Shown: positions 1 to 10,743 of the stretch, piece after piece
Layout: every line of letters begins with the position of its first letter
How positions within the stretch are numbered: position 1 is the first letter of the stretch
From: Afipia sp. Root123D2
Lineage (GTDB): Bacteria > Pseudomonadota > Alphaproteobacteria > Rhizobiales > Xanthobacteraceae
DNA: 64,000 nucleotides
Direction of reading: 5' to 3'
Assembly (NCBI RefSeq): GCF_001425835.1
Contig: NZ_LMDP01000005.1
Span: 124,001-188,000 of the forward strand
The notes under the pieces: generated by a model
The model's database searches: none
The model's input: the letters and a program-made list of their open reading frames with translations, nothing else
Told to the model about the DNA's origin: nothing
Program-made: the position numbers and the translations under genes

Positions 1-1
1 C

Positions 2-1411
2 CTCGGGCCTGTTATCCGCGCCTACGAAATTGATCCCGAGGTCGCAGCGAGCCTTCGCGCCAAGTGCGCTGGTAAGCTTGAGGACCTCGGGATATCACGG
101 GCTAAAGCAAAAGAGATCGCCCAGTCGTGGATCAAGCACGAAGACTTTCTTGAGGCGCGCCCGAGCAAGCGCTTCACGCACATCGTCTCCAATCCACCCT
201 ACATTCGCTGGGATGCCATCCCGGCTCGGCTACGCGACGTTTACAAAGCGCGATTTAAATCGTTCAAACAGCGAGCCGACCTCTACGTCGCGTTTATCGA
301 GCATGCGCTCGGGCTGCTGGAGCCCCATGGTCAGCTCGCCTTTTTGTGCCCTGGGACCTGGACGCGAAATGTCTACGGCAACTCCATTCGGGAGGCTCTT
401 ACGTCGCAGGGACAGTTGAAAAGTATCATCGACTTTAGCGATGTCGACAGCTTTGAGACCTCGGCCGACGCTTATCCGCATTTCTTCGTGTTCCAGAGAG
501 ACATCTCGGGCCCTACAAAGATCTCGTCGGTCAAAGAATTCGACAAAATCGAAAGATCGGGTGACGAGATCGTTAGAGCTTTTTTGCCTTCAGCTTCACC
601 TCTTCTTCTCACACGCGACTCCGCTGCTGAAAATGCGGTCAATGCGGCTCGCCAACGCTTTCCAAAACTAGAAGATGTAGGCTGCACCATTCGCGTTGGC
701 TCTGCTACCGGATGTAATGATGTATTCTTGGGACAAGCGAAAGAGATCGCGATCGAGCGCTCTAGGTTGTTACCATTCGTGAATGCGAGGTCGATCCACG
801 ATGGTAAAGTGCGCTGGGCTGGCACGCACATCGTCAACGTATTCGATAGGAATGGGAAGGTCGTGGAACTCTCGAAGTTTCCACGGATGGCCGCCTATCT
901 ACGGAAGAATAAGAAGGCCCTCCAATCGCGCGCGAAAGCGAGCCAATCAAAAATCTGGTGGCGGACGATCGATAGCCTTCATCCGGATTGGCACGCGTCG
1001 CCAAAATTGCTCATTGTCGATGTGTCGGCTGCGCCGGTAATCGGAATTGACCTCCACGGCTACTGCGCTGGCAGCGGGGTCTATCAGATCAAGAGCGACC
1101 ATTGGCCCCTCGCTGATCTTTTGACCTTTCTATCCGCGGGCGTCCTCGGTCTTTTCGTGGCGAGCTTGTCCGCAGGGTCAAAGGCGGGATTTCATCGGTT
1201 CCAGAAAAGCCAGATCGCAGCTGTTCATATGCCGCAATGGGCGGATTTGTCGCCGGACTGGCGGGTGAAGTTCAAAGATGCGCGAAAGGCGAAAGACGGT
1301 CGCGCCGTCCTCAACTTGGTCGCCGAATTGTATGAATGCGACGCGAGCTTGCTGGAAAACCACGTAGCCCGCGATTGGGACGCCTTCTGCTCCAAACGGC
1401 CGAGACAGTAG
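2..1411 (+). CDS. drmMI: DISARM N6-adenine DNA methyltransferase (3' part of gene)
   Basis: The reading frame is open from the window edge, so the N-terminus and the SAM-binding motif lie outside. The catalytic NPPY motif of N6-adenine methyltransferases (Eco57I/type II-like) is encoded at 191-202, followed by the usual hydrophobic strand (LAFLCPG) and a target-recognition-like C-terminal half. In DISARM the methyltransferase marks host DNA so that the restriction arm ignores it. The next gene starts 9 bases downstream on the same strand, and drmA, drmB and drmC follow, which supports drmMI of class 1 DISARM. The drmD SNF2-like helicase expected upstream cannot be seen. The methyltransferase assignment is strong. 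The drmMI label is inferred from the neighbours. Confidence 0.8.
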   Translation, partial: LGPVIRAYEIDPEVAASLRAKCAGKLEDLGISRAKAKEIAQSWIKHEDFLEARPSKRFTHIVSNPPYIRWDAIPARLRDVYKARFKSFKQRADLYVAFIEHALGLLEPHGQLAFLCPGTWTRNVYGNSIREALTSQGQLKSIIDFSDVDSFETSADAYPHFFVFQRDISGPTKISSVKEFDKIERSGDEIVRAFLPSASPLLLTRDSAAENAVNAARQRFPKLEDVGCTIRVGSATGCNDVFLGQAKEIAIERSRLLPFVNARSIHDGKVRWAGTHIVNVFDRNGKVVELSKFPRMAAYLRKNKKALQSRAKASQSKIWWRTIDSLHPDWHASPKLLIVDVSAAPVIGIDLHGYCAGSGVYQIKSDHWPLADLLTFLSAGVLGLFVASLSAGSKAGFHRFQKSQIAAVHMPQWADLSPDWRVKFKDARKAKDGRAVLNLVAELYECDASLLENHVARDWDAFCSKRPRQ

Positions 1412-1420
1412 GAGCATCGG

Positions 1421-4063
1421 ATGGCCCAGCTTTCTTGGTCTGAACGGTTAGCAGAGGCTACGGCATCCAAACGCGAACGAACGAAGTTGCTGGTCGAGAA
1501 ACTTCGGACGCGGCCGACAAGCGAAGCGCCGGACGAGGCGGCTGCCATCGAGCAGAAAGGCGCAACTGCGCCGGTGCTTGAGCACGCCTCTTCGAAAGAT
1601 CGCGACCTGACTGTGGCGACCGTCGAGCCAAACGAAGACCTCGCACACTTCGTTGATCTCATCGACGATGTGCTTGCAAGTGAAGACATTGTTCACGCGG
1701 CTTTGTTTTGGCCGCATATTCCCCCGCGTGCGATTCTTCCCTGGATGCTGCGTGAAGTAAGCCGGGGGCGAGTTGAAAAACCTATCCGGACCCTGTTTTT
1801 GAATATGGGGCGCCCGGCCATGCAAGCCGTGGCTGACATTGGCGCACGGACGGCCAAGCTTCATGAACGGGGGCTCTTTCGGAGCGGTGTGGTCGGCGAA
1901 CGGGTGTCGGGAGCGATCAGTTCCGATGCGCTGTTTTATATGTTTCTGGGGGACCGACAGACCAAGATCGAGTCCGTCCCGCTCGTTTCGATCGTGCCGC
2001 ACACCGTCGCGCTCAATGATGGCACTTACTGGCGGGACTTCGATGAAAAGACGCTGAAAGGATTCAAGCGTCTGTACCCTGCCGGGCGGCTCGACTCCGT
2101 TCGCTCGCACCTCAACCTCTTGGGCTCTGCCGCGCGCAGTCCGGGTTTCGCATTCTTGCTGCCGTCTCATTTTCCCGATGCCGATCGAAAACGGGCACTG
2201 CGCTCATTGCCAGGATCGCTCGACCTCGCCGTCATCGATATGACGAAACACGCGCTTCGCGGACGCGACGCGAGCGCCCTGATAAGGACGCTTATCTCCG
2301 AATTGTCGGAGACCTTGCGGCAGCCGCCAAAACGGGTGCTGATTCTGGCCGATTGTCCCTTGAGGTATTCGTTTATCCGACGGTCGTTACGAACCTACCG
2401 TGGCGCCGGTGTTCTCGGATCAAAATCAGAAGCCCACCGCCTCGTTTGGGCGACGCGCGATCGCGGCTTCGAAGCGCCGGGTGTCCGCGATAGCGCCAGA
2501 CAGCCCATCGTTGAGACAATCGGCTCGCGAGAGTGCGTTGTCGCCACGCGACTTTGGCATCATGCAAAACAGCTGGACGATGGAAACCCTCTCGCTTCGG
2601 TCCTCGAGCAAGGCGCGGTTGCGTTGAAGGGCATGGCGCTGACGGCGTCCGGAGCGGACGCGATCCTCTCGCCTTACACCGATGTTCACGATGTCTACCA
2701 TCGCGTGAAGCGTGAGCGGCATTCGTTCGAGCCGCATTACAACAAGGCTATGGCCGGGATTGCCGACGGTCACGCGGGTCCGTGGCGAGACTCAATCCAA
2801 TCGGATCTGGCTGAGGGCTTGGGCTTGGCTGAGGCCTTGCGTGCCGAAACCCCATTGATGCGATATCTGAAGCGCGTGTTGACGGAGATCGATCCAGAAA
2901 ACGATGTTGTGGTTGTCTTGCGCCATCCGGAAGACGCGCAGCAAGCGAGCGACCGGCTCTTGGATTTTCTGACAACGCCTGGCTCGTTCAAGGCTGGCGT
3001 TCCGGAACTTCGGATGACGACGCCTCACCATTATCCCGCCGAGGTGGAGCAAAAAAAACCGACCGTTGTGATCTGGGCCGCCTCAACGGATTTGGGGGCG
3101 CGAAGCTTTATCGGCGATGCATTCTGTCCGGCGCAATTCAGGCTCGTCGTTGCAGGGCACGATGCCTTGACGTTGAGCCGCGTTCTCGATGCAGCGGTCG
3201 CCGATGAATACGCGGCCTACGCGGGCAGAGCCGCCTTGCTTCGGGCTGCATTGCCGTGGGTCGCCAAAGAATACGGTGGTTTGTCGGTCGCTCATGGTCT
3301 GGACTCGGATCGCTCGCGGGTCGCGCTACCATTCGTCGGGCAGGGCTATTTGGTGTTGGACGGCTATGGGAAGATTGCGGCTGGCCCCGGTTCGCAATTT
3401 TACGTGCTTGATCCTGCCTCGCATCAATTGGCGCCGAAGGAAGCCCGCGCGCTAGATATCGGCGATGCGGTCTTCGTCATGCCCGATGCGATACGCGAGG
3501 AGTTGGAAGCCGCGTTGCGAGAGAAGGACGATAAAGGCCGCACGCTCGAACAGGCTCTGGTCGACCAATACAAGGCCACGGTGAAAAAAGGTATTGAGTC
3601 GCTGACGGCTCAATTTGGAGCCAAAGGCCTAACAGCTCGGGTCCGTGACATGCTCTTTGAGCAGAACCCAAGTCTCCCGTCGATCAGCAAGCCAGCCGTG
3701 GAATACTGGCTGCGGGCAGCTGAGCGGTCAGAGGTTGATACGCCGCACGCGGCTATCAATCCCCTTCACATCGAGGCGTTCTTGCGTCTGATGGGCGCTG
3801 GCGTATTGGCGCGTCCGTTGACCGATGCCGTCCGGATTGTGCGGACGGACCTCCGTCGCGACGGTCATGCAAGCCGCGGCTTGTTCGATCGGCTTCTGCT
3901 GGATGCCGACAGCGTCATCCAAGGGCCGCTGTCATCGTTTTCCAAGTTACAGGATGTGCGGCGCGCCGCGATGGAGAGCGTTTTCCCGGTGCTTGAGATG
4001 AACCTTGAGAACGTCACTGCGGCGAATGGAAATGAACAGCCCTTTCAGGTGGCGGCGCAATGA
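1421..4063 (+). CDS. DISARM-locus protein of unknown function (880 aa, possibly DrmE-like)
   Basis: This large protein sits between the methyltransferase and drmA and overlaps the drmA start by 4 bases (ATGA), so it is translated as part of the operon. No clear Walker, nuclease or methyltransferase motif is visible. The first ~80 residues are charged and probably helical. The middle has alternating hydrophobic strands of Rossmann or degenerate helicase type, such as the segments around VVVVLRHPEDAQQ and VVIWAASTDLGARS. The last ~200 residues are helical. Class 2 DISARM carries a protein of similar size and unknown function (DrmE) just before drmA, and that is the best guess here. However, DrmE normally goes with a cytosine methyltransferase, not the adenine enzyme seen here. 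The position in the system is firm and the family identity is not. Confidence 0.6.
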   Translation: MAQLSWSERLAEATASKRERTKLLVEKLRTRPTSEAPDEAAAIEQKGATAPVLEHASSKDRDLTVATVEPNEDLAHFVDLIDDVLASEDIVHAALFWPHIPPRAILPWMLREVSRGRVEKPIRTLFLNMGRPAMQAVADIGARTAKLHERGLFRSGVVGERVSGAISSDALFYMFLGDRQTKIESVPLVSIVPHTVALNDGTYWRDFDEKTLKGFKRLYPAGRLDSVRSHLNLLGSAARSPGFAFLLPSHFPDADRKRALRSLPGSLDLAVIDMTKHALRGRDASALIRTLISELSETLRQPPKRVLILADCPLRYSFIRRSLRTYRGAGVLGSKSEAHRLVWATRDRGFEAPGVRDSARQPIVETIGSRECVVATRLWHHAKQLDDGNPLASVLEQGAVALKGMALTASGADAILSPYTDVHDVYHRVKRERHSFEPHYNKAMAGIADGHAGPWRDSIQSDLAEGLGLAEALRAETPLMRYLKRVLTEIDPENDVVVVLRHPEDAQQASDRLLDFLTTPGSFKAGVPELRMTTPHHYPAEVEQKKPTVVIWAASTDLGARSFIGDAFCPAQFRLVVAGHDALTLSRVLDAAVADEYAAYAGRAALLRAALPWVAKEYGGLSVAHGLDSDRSRVALPFVGQGYLVLDGYGKIAAGPGSQFYVLDPASHQLAPKEARALDIGDAVFVMPDAIREELEAALREKDDKGRTLEQALVDQYKATVKKGIESLTAQFGAKGLTARVRDMLFEQNPSLPSISKPAVEYWLRAAERSEVDTPHAAINPLHIEAFLRLMGAGVLARPLTDAVRIVRTDLRRDGHASRGLFDRLLLDADSVIQGPLSSFSKLQDVRRAAMESVFPVLEMNLENVTAANGNEQPFQVAAQ

Positions 4064-7000
4064 CCGATCTTCTCTTTCCGAATGCCAATGACGTAAGCCA
4101 CACGACGAAGGAGGCCGTGGCCTCCGCGATCCTGCAACAAACCTACGATCGGCTCAGGGGCGCTGGGCCGACCGGGCGCGTCATTTACCGGGAAAAGCCT
4201 TCGCGGGTAATTCACACCCAACATCTTCTTCCCCGAAGACAACCGTCGTCGGTCGCCGTAACCTATGCCGAGAAAGACGACGTCACGTCGCCAGTTCACG
4301 TGGGGACTACAGGCCTCACGTTCCAAATTGCCGATCGGACGCATGCGACGATCACGGTCGGCCTGAAGGCCTGCATCTATCTTCGCATGCTGCCTTCCGC
4401 GGCAGACCTATCGGCCGCGAAGGTTGTGTTTAGGCTTTCCAAGAACGCGCGGTCGGTCATCCTCCGCCATCGGCGGGAAGCACTGAAAGAAGCCGAAGAC
4501 GAAAACCGCGCGATTCTAGGTGAGGACGGTCGAAAGAGCCCCAAGTGGTTCGACATTAAAAACCGGGTGACCGAGCAAGCCGAAGCGAGCGCGCTTTTGG
4601 AACTGGGGATCACGGGCGCAATCCTGCAATCGCCTGCGCGGCAAGACGTGCTTGTCTCGATCCTTGCCGAAGGTGACGAAGAGCCAACTACCGACGATCC
4701 AGCGGTCGAAGAAGAAGCGAGTGCAGCGACCGATGCGGGCGGGCAGCTTGTGGACGGTTTGTCGGATACCGCCCTTGATGCGGACGACCAGACGGTTCAA
4801 ACGGCGGCGGCTGGAGACGGAGACACGTTGAGAGCGTTCGAATTTGCCGTAGCCCCCGGCGATGCGAACGCGCCGCCCGACGCCCTCATTGAGCGCGAAC
4901 AAATCCCGCAAAAGTGGCTTCGCGTGCCCGTGGATCTCGGAGCGTTTCGAATTGAGCTTTCACGCAGCGCCGCCGAAATCGATCGCGATTTGGCGGATTT
5001 TAACGCGGAGATGTTGCGGCGTGTCGAGGCCGTGATTGACGCTTGGCAGCAAGACGCGGATCCAGAGATCGGCGGGATGACGTGGGGCTTTCCGGGTGGC
5101 CGCGGCACGCAATCGCGAACTATAACACCGGCTGACGTGGTCGCGTGGGAGCAAACGCTCGCGGTGCTCCGAACGAACCGGCGTTTGGCGCGGCCTACGA
5201 TCATTCCCGTTTTAGAATACGAAAATCTGGAAGACCCGCTTCGTCCGGACGAGCGTACTGTTCGGATTATTCTCGCGAATGAATCCGACCTTCTGGACGC
5301 GAAGCTGGCTTTGGCGCGGGAGACCGATTCCACGCTTTATCAGGTCGAGATGTCGGTCGCGTTTGATGCCGGCGTTCACCGGGCCATCCTCCTTGACCGC
5401 ATCGCGCCGTCGTATCGATACAATCGCTATCTCGAGCATGACGCTCTCGGGATTAATTGCGGCGTGAGACGGCGCGGGCTCACCGACCCGATGGTTCTCG
5501 AAACAACCTCGTTGCCGGTTTACTTCCAGCCGCTCATCCGACAGTTCGATCTCCCAACGTCGCCAAATTTCGACGCGCTTGGGTCGAAGGATGGCGGGCT
5601 CGATGTTGTGAAGGGCCTGCTCGGCGCGTTCGACGACTGGCTGGCGGATGTTGAGGCGTCGAAGCCGTATGGCCGATCGCTCGATCCTGTCGTCGACGCG
5701 GCGGATTACGCGCGTGAAAAGGCGCAGTTTGAATCGATCGATCTGCGCGGTTGGTCGGGAGAGCGTGACGCCATCGCGCGCGGTGTCGCCATACTTGAGA
5801 AAGCATTCGCGGCGCAGACGGCCGGGAAAGGCGTATCCGATCCGGAAGTCATCCCCTTGACCGCATGGCGTTTCATGAACCAGGCCTTCGGCCAGTTCTG
5901 GAAGGAAAAGAACGCAAGCGTTGAAGGGTGGCGCTTGTTCCAAATCGCGTTCATTCTATCGCAAATCCCGGCGATCGTTTCGCGGATCGAATGTTGGAAG
6001 GACAACGCTGCGATCACAGCCAAGGATGATCGGGAGGCGTCGCTCCTCTACTTCTCGACGGGCGGCGGAAAATCGGAAAGCTTCTTCGGACTGCTTGTGT
6101 TTTGCCTGGCCTTCGATCGACTTCGTGGCAAGCACCATGGCGTGACGGCGCTCGTTCGTTATCCCTTACGCCTCTTAACGAGCCAGCAAGCGCAGCGTCT
6201 TTCGCAGGTATTGGCCGCCGCTCACAAAGTGAGGTGGGTGTGGCAACGTGAGGGGCTGGACCTTAAAGGCGCAGACTTCGATATCGGATTTTGGGTGGGT
6301 GGCGGAAATACGCCGAATAACAGAAGCGTCCGCGGCTTTTCGGAAATCCCGACACTCGCCAAGGACGACTGGGACGAAATGTCACGCCGGCGCGGTGACT
6401 ACAGCATCTACCTGAAGAAATGGGTGCGCTTGTCGAGCTGCCCCTATTGTTCGGGCGCACTGACAGGCGCGGACGGTAAGAAGACATCGACGATCGGCCT
6501 GCGACGTTTCCGCGAAGGGCCGCCGCCGGAAGAACGTCTTGCGCACTGCTGCTTCAACCGGGAATGCGCTTGGAACCGGCGGCACAGCGCGAGCGACGCG
6601 CCTCATCCGCTTCCGATTCACATTATGGATTCCGACATCTATGCTTATGCGCCTGCCGTCCTGTTAGGCACGGTCGACAAGCTGGCGTTGATAGGCCAGA
6701 GCGCGAGGACGCTCATCCGCGTGCTTGGCATGTTCGGCTTTGCGGCGTGGCAGCATCGTGACTCCGGACGGCTAGTCTCGCCGTGGCAACGCGATCAATT
6801 CCAGCGCGGGCCCGACGCGTCGGGTTGCCAGGGCGTGTTTCCATTTTATGCCGATGGCAAAAAGCTCTTCTTCGATCCGTATCCCGTCTTGGAAATCCAA
6901 GACGAAGCCCACTTGTTGGATGAGTCTCTTGGTACGTTCTCGGGATTGTTCGAGACGACCTTTCTTCATGCGCTGAGAACGCTTTCGCCGTTGCTGGCAG

Positions 7001-8499
7001 ATCAAGTCGTTAAAGAAAATGGCGTTGCGCGCCCGCCAAGAATTGTGGCTGCCTCGGCCACGGTTTCGGACCCTGCGCGTCAGATCGATCAAATCTATCA
7101 GCGGCAGGTCGTTCTGTTTCCTCAACCCGGGCCAGACTTGTACGAGAGTTTCTACGCGCGGCTACGCGAACCGAGCAGCGGCGACGCGGCGCGGGATGCC
7201 AGCGACAATGCGGAGCATCGGACGCCAACGCGCCGCCGGTATGTGTCGCTTATGACCAATGGGCGCACGCACACCTCGGCTACAGTGGCGATCCTATCCG
7301 CCTTCCATCTTACGATCACGCAAGTGCTCAAAGCGCTGATTGAGGGAGATGATGCCGCACGCTGGAACGTGCGTGAAGCGCTCGCTGCGGCTTTGCCATC
7401 CGATATCTTTAGGGACGGCCACCGTGCCGCGCTGCTCGACCGTACCGTGAGCCATTCGGAAATCGCTTACGCCGTCGACCTTGATCGAATCGCGCTTCTT
7501 TATGTGACGAACAAAAAGGGCGGCGACAATGTGAAAGCGGCGCTCCAGGACGTCATCCGCCGTGATCATAAGCTTGCGGGAATTGACGACATTCCAGGGG
7601 TCCGCACTGCTTTAATCACCGGCGCTATCGATGCCGGATTGATAAATGCAATTGTTGCGGAGGCCGGACAGAAACCGAAGGTGGGATCGCCGTTCAAATC
7701 GGAGGTTCTCAAGGATTCACTCCGCGGCGTGATCGCAACATCGGCAATCTCTCATGGCGTCGATGTCGATGAATTCAATATGATGTTCTTTGCCGGCCAG
7801 CCGTCCGACATCGCCGAATATATCCAGGCCTCGTCGCGGGTAGGGCGAACGCATGTTGGCACGAGTATTTTGATTCCGACCCCGCAGCAACGCCGTGACC
7901 GGTATATTGTTGAAATTCACGACATCTTCCATCGTTTCCTGGAGCGAATGATTGATGCCGCGCCCGTGGAGCGTTGGGCGGAGAACGCGATCACGCGAAC
8001 GCTTGCGTCGTTCCTGCAATTGAAGATTTGCGGCGTTGATTATATCCGCGACATGAGCCGCGCCCGGACGAACACGGACAAGGCGGCGCTGGCCGAGCCC
8101 GATAACGTCGGCGAGATTGGCGAGCGATCACGAACCGACCACATCAACCTTCTTGATGAGCTCTGTGAGTTTGTCGTGGATGGTATCGGTCTGGAGCACG
8201 ACACTTCGCCGCTTAACAAGGACTTCTATCGGAAGCGCATCAATCAGCTCTTTCATGACGCGACGACGGCGATGGAGCAATCCAATTGGAGAACAGAGAA
8301 CCTCGACAGCTTCTTCAAGCAGCCGGGAGCGCCTCTCAACCGGCCGATGACGAGCTTGCGCGATGTCAACGAAGCAGGATCGATCGAGGGAGGTCTCGGG
8401 ACCGGCTCAGACAGCATCCGCAGAAGCGATCTTGGGCGTGTTATGTCGGCCCTGATGCGAGGCAACAATAGCTGGACGGCCGGGGAGACCGGGGAATGA
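4060..8499 (+). CDS. drmA: DISARM helicase DrmA
   Basis: This 1479-aa superfamily 2 helicase is the core of DISARM, where it acts with DrmB on incoming phage DNA. Motif I reads STGGGKSE near residue 666, motif II is DEAH at residue 948, motif III is SAT near 998, and motif VI (ASSRVGRT) lies near 1257. Between motifs I and II is a zinc-ribbon-like insert with CPYC near residue 794 and CCFNREC near 830. The long N-terminal region (~600 residues) includes an acidic low-complexity stretch around residues 205-260. The gene overlaps its upstream neighbour by 4 bases and ends 6 bases before drmB. Length and motif order fit DrmA. Confidence is high. Confidence 0.9.
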   Translation: MTDLLFPNANDVSHTTKEAVASAILQQTYDRLRGAGPTGRVIYREKPSRVIHTQHLLPRRQPSSVAVTYAEKDDVTSPVHVGTTGLTFQIADRTHATITVGLKACIYLRMLPSAADLSAAKVVFRLSKNARSVILRHRREALKEAEDENRAILGEDGRKSPKWFDIKNRVTEQAEASALLELGITGAILQSPARQDVLVSILAEGDEEPTTDDPAVEEEASAATDAGGQLVDGLSDTALDADDQTVQTAAAGDGDTLRAFEFAVAPGDANAPPDALIEREQIPQKWLRVPVDLGAFRIELSRSAAEIDRDLADFNAEMLRRVEAVIDAWQQDADPEIGGMTWGFPGGRGTQSRTITPADVVAWEQTLAVLRTNRRLARPTIIPVLEYENLEDPLRPDERTVRIILANESDLLDAKLALARETDSTLYQVEMSVAFDAGVHRAILLDRIAPSYRYNRYLEHDALGINCGVRRRGLTDPMVLETTSLPVYFQPLIRQFDLPTSPNFDALGSKDGGLDVVKGLLGAFDDWLADVEASKPYGRSLDPVVDAADYAREKAQFESIDLRGWSGERDAIARGVAILEKAFAAQTAGKGVSDPEVIPLTAWRFMNQAFGQFWKEKNASVEGWRLFQIAFILSQIPAIVSRIECWKDNAAITAKDDREASLLYFSTGGGKSESFFGLLVFCLAFDRLRGKHHGVTALVRYPLRLLTSQQAQRLSQVLAAAHKVRWVWQREGLDLKGADFDIGFWVGGGNTPNNRSVRGFSEIPTLAKDDWDEMSRRRGDYSIYLKKWVRLSSCPYCSGALTGADGKKTSTIGLRRFREGPPPEERLAHCCFNRECAWNRRHSASDAPHPLPIHIMDSDIYAYAPAVLLGTVDKLALIGQSARTLIRVLGMFGFAAWQHRDSGRLVSPWQRDQFQRGPDASGCQGVFPFYADGKKLFFDPYPVLEIQDEAHLLDESLGTFSGLFETTFLHALRTLSPLLADQVVKENGVARPPRIVAASATVSDPARQIDQIYQRQVVLFPQPGPDLYESFYARLREPSSGDAARDASDNAEHRTPTRRRYVSLMTNGRTHTSATVAILSAFHLTITQVLKALIEGDDAARWNVREALAAALPSDIFRDGHRAALLDRTVSHSEIAYAVDLDRIALLYVTNKKGGDNVKAALQDVIRRDHKLAGIDDIPGVRTALITGAIDAGLINAIVAEAGQKPKVGSPFKSEVLKDSLRGVIATSAISHGVDVDEFNMMFFAGQPSDIAEYIQASSRVGRTHVGTSILIPTPQQRRDRYIVEIHDIFHRFLERMIDAAPVERWAENAITRTLASFLQLKICGVDYIRDMSRARTNTDKAALAEPDNVGEIGERSRTDHINLLDELCEFVVDGIGLEHDTSPLNKDFYRKRINQLFHDATTAMEQSNWRTENLDSFFKQPGAPLNRPMTSLRDVNEAGSIEGGLGTGSDSIRRSDLGRVMSALMRGNNSWTAGETGE

Positions 8500-8505
8500 G
8501 GACTT

Positions 8506-10743
8506 ATGGCTAGACCACCCGCCGATACTGCCCGCGAAGCGGATGCTAAGGGCCCGTCCATGAGCCGATCGCAGGCGCAGATCGCCATGAGTTACGCGCC
8601 AGGGCAGCATTTTACGTTTGAGGGGGCTGCGGGCGCTTGTCAGGCCATGCCGTCTCCGAATGCGACGCCTGCGCGGCCAGAACAAACGACAAAAGTTCAA
8701 ATCGAAATGCGCATCGACGAGGTTGCGCGTGCCTGGTTTGATAAAGCGATGGCCTGTCGGCAAAACGAGGCCGATGTTCCAGCGCCGTTACCGGAATTTT
8801 GCGTGGACGTTTCCCTTTTGGATACATCACGCACGCAATACAGCTTTAGGCCGACGGCGTTCGTCTATTTGAAGCCCGACCGGATGGGTTACCTCCCGCG
8901 CCCGACAACGCTGATATGCAGCGAGTGCGGTTTGATCGAAGCGACGGCAAATCCGAAGCAGATGGGACAGCGCCTCTCGGAACTCAGCGAGGCATGCGCG
9001 CATCCGAAGCGTCTCAACGATCCGTCGAACTGCTCGTGGGGTCAGCTCGACGTCATCTTCGCTCACTGGTCCGGCTCGTGGAAACCGGCAAGCCCCAACA
9101 TGACAGTCTACGATCAGGCGACCCGTCGTCCGATCAAGCGATTTGCGGTTTGCGGCAAATGCGGAAGTCGTCAGTTCGTCCTCAACAAGGATCAGGTGGC
9201 GCTTTCGAATTGGTCCTTCTCGTGCGCGAACTGCGGGACAAAAAATCCCGATCCATGGGTTGAGAAGTGCGACGAGACGCTTGGACGGATCGCATCATCG
9301 ATCGGGCCCGGCGGAAATATCGTCGGCGAAGCGTCCATGGAGAAGATCAATTACGCTGCGTCTTCGGCTTATTTTGTAAAATCCGATACGTTCATCACGT
9401 TTCCCGAAGGGTCAGGGATCGAAGCGCTGGAGCCGGGTCAGGCGCGACTGCTCGCGGGTGTGATCGAAAGGCTTGTCGGACTGGAGGGGCCAGCGCTGGA
9501 CGACGCCGAGGTGACGGCGCAGCTGTTGGCGAAAGAGCGTAAAGCAGAAGCCAAGGAGTTCGACGAACTCCTGCAAGGCTTGAAGTTGGCCACCGACAAC
9601 AATAACCAGGTGGTGGCGGACTTCATGATGAAGATGAGAACCGAGCGGCTTGCCAATTGGCAGCAAGCTGGATGGCTCCAGCGCAACGCCGCGTTACCGC
9701 TTGCTATAACGATGAAGCTTCAACAGCGGCACGAGTGGACGGGAAAGTACGATCCGTTCCGGCTTCTAGTCGAACATTCGGCGCTGACGAAGACGAAGCT
9801 TCGCGGAGAGATTGTCGGTGGCAGGGCGAGCTATGTCGACTTCACCAATCCAGATGAGTGGCTTGTGCCGCCGTATTCACCACAACGCACAACGATGGTG
9901 CAGAACGCCGAAGGGGCGATGCGCTTTCTGGGAGTCCGGCGCGCTGGCCTGATCAGCAAGTTCGATCTCTGCAAGTTCAGCTATGGATACTCTCGAGTGG
10001 GCAACACGCCCAAAATACTCAAGCACGGTCGCATGATGCCGGTCCGTTTGAATCTCTTTCCGAAGGTTCAGACGGCGCAAGAGTCGCGCCACCCGGTTTA
10101 CGTGCTCGAGCAATCGAACGAAGCGTTCTATTTTCAACTCGAAGAAGCTCTCGTGCGGGCGTGGCTGTTGCAGCCGCAGCTGGGGTGCGCCGATGCCACT
10201 TTGCTGAGTGATTACCCCGACAATTTCGCGGCGGCTTTGCTGAGTTCAGCAGAAATCATGTCAGGCTATCTCGAAGAGCATGATCGCAAGTCAAACCCGA
10301 CAATCTATAAAATGACCTATGCGTTGCTGCATTCTTACTCGCATTACATCATGCAGGGGATACAGCAGTTCTCGGGTCTTGATCTAGGATCGATCGGCGA
10401 ATATCTGTTTCCGGCCGATCTCGGGTTTGTAGTCTACCGCAACGGGATGACGCTTGATCTCGGCGATCTATCGGCGCTGTGGCGCAATCACCATGAGGCG
10501 TTTCTCTCTTACCTCCGCAACTTCCCGACATCACTGGGTTGCAATCTCGGAAATCTCTGCATGACGAAGGGCGGAGCCTGTCCCGACTGCATCATGATCC
10601 CGGAAGTGATTTGCTTGACGGCGAACAAATACCTCAGTCGCTCAACGCTCATTGGCCGCGGCCGACCCGACTTTATCGTCGGTGAAGAACGCATAAAGGG
10701 TTATCTCCAATTCGCGCTTGAAAATGCCAGAGCTGCTCAATGA
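8506..10743 (+). CDS. drmB: DISARM DUF1998 protein DrmB
   Basis: This 745-aa protein has several cysteine pairs that look like zinc ribbons: CSEC near residue 139, CGKC near 218, CANC near 241. The C-terminal cysteine cluster typical of DUF1998 (CNLGNLC and ACPDC) lies near residues 680-697. In DISARM, DrmB forms a complex with the helicase DrmA. The gene starts 6 bases after drmA. Its 3' end overlaps drmC by 20 bases, an arrangement expected for co-translated subunits. The first ~45 residues are not obviously conserved, so a later start is possible. Confidence 0.88.
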   Translation: MARPPADTAREADAKGPSMSRSQAQIAMSYAPGQHFTFEGAAGACQAMPSPNATPARPEQTTKVQIEMRIDEVARAWFDKAMACRQNEADVPAPLPEFCVDVSLLDTSRTQYSFRPTAFVYLKPDRMGYLPRPTTLICSECGLIEATANPKQMGQRLSELSEACAHPKRLNDPSNCSWGQLDVIFAHWSGSWKPASPNMTVYDQATRRPIKRFAVCGKCGSRQFVLNKDQVALSNWSFSCANCGTKNPDPWVEKCDETLGRIASSIGPGGNIVGEASMEKINYAASSAYFVKSDTFITFPEGSGIEALEPGQARLLAGVIERLVGLEGPALDDAEVTAQLLAKERKAEAKEFDELLQGLKLATDNNNQVVADFMMKMRTERLANWQQAGWLQRNAALPLAITMKLQQRHEWTGKYDPFRLLVEHSALTKTKLRGEIVGGRASYVDFTNPDEWLVPPYSPQRTTMVQNAEGAMRFLGVRRAGLISKFDLCKFSYGYSRVGNTPKILKHGRMMPVRLNLFPKVQTAQESRHPVYVLEQSNEAFYFQLEEALVRAWLLQPQLGCADATLLSDYPDNFAAALLSSAEIMSGYLEEHDRKSNPTIYKMTYALLHSYSHYIMQGIQQFSGLDLGSIGEYLFPADLGFVVYRNGMTLDLGDLSALWRNHHEAFLSYLRNFPTSLGCNLGNLCMTKGGACPDCIMIPEVICLTANKYLSRSTLIGRGRPDFIVGEERIKGYLQFALENARAAQ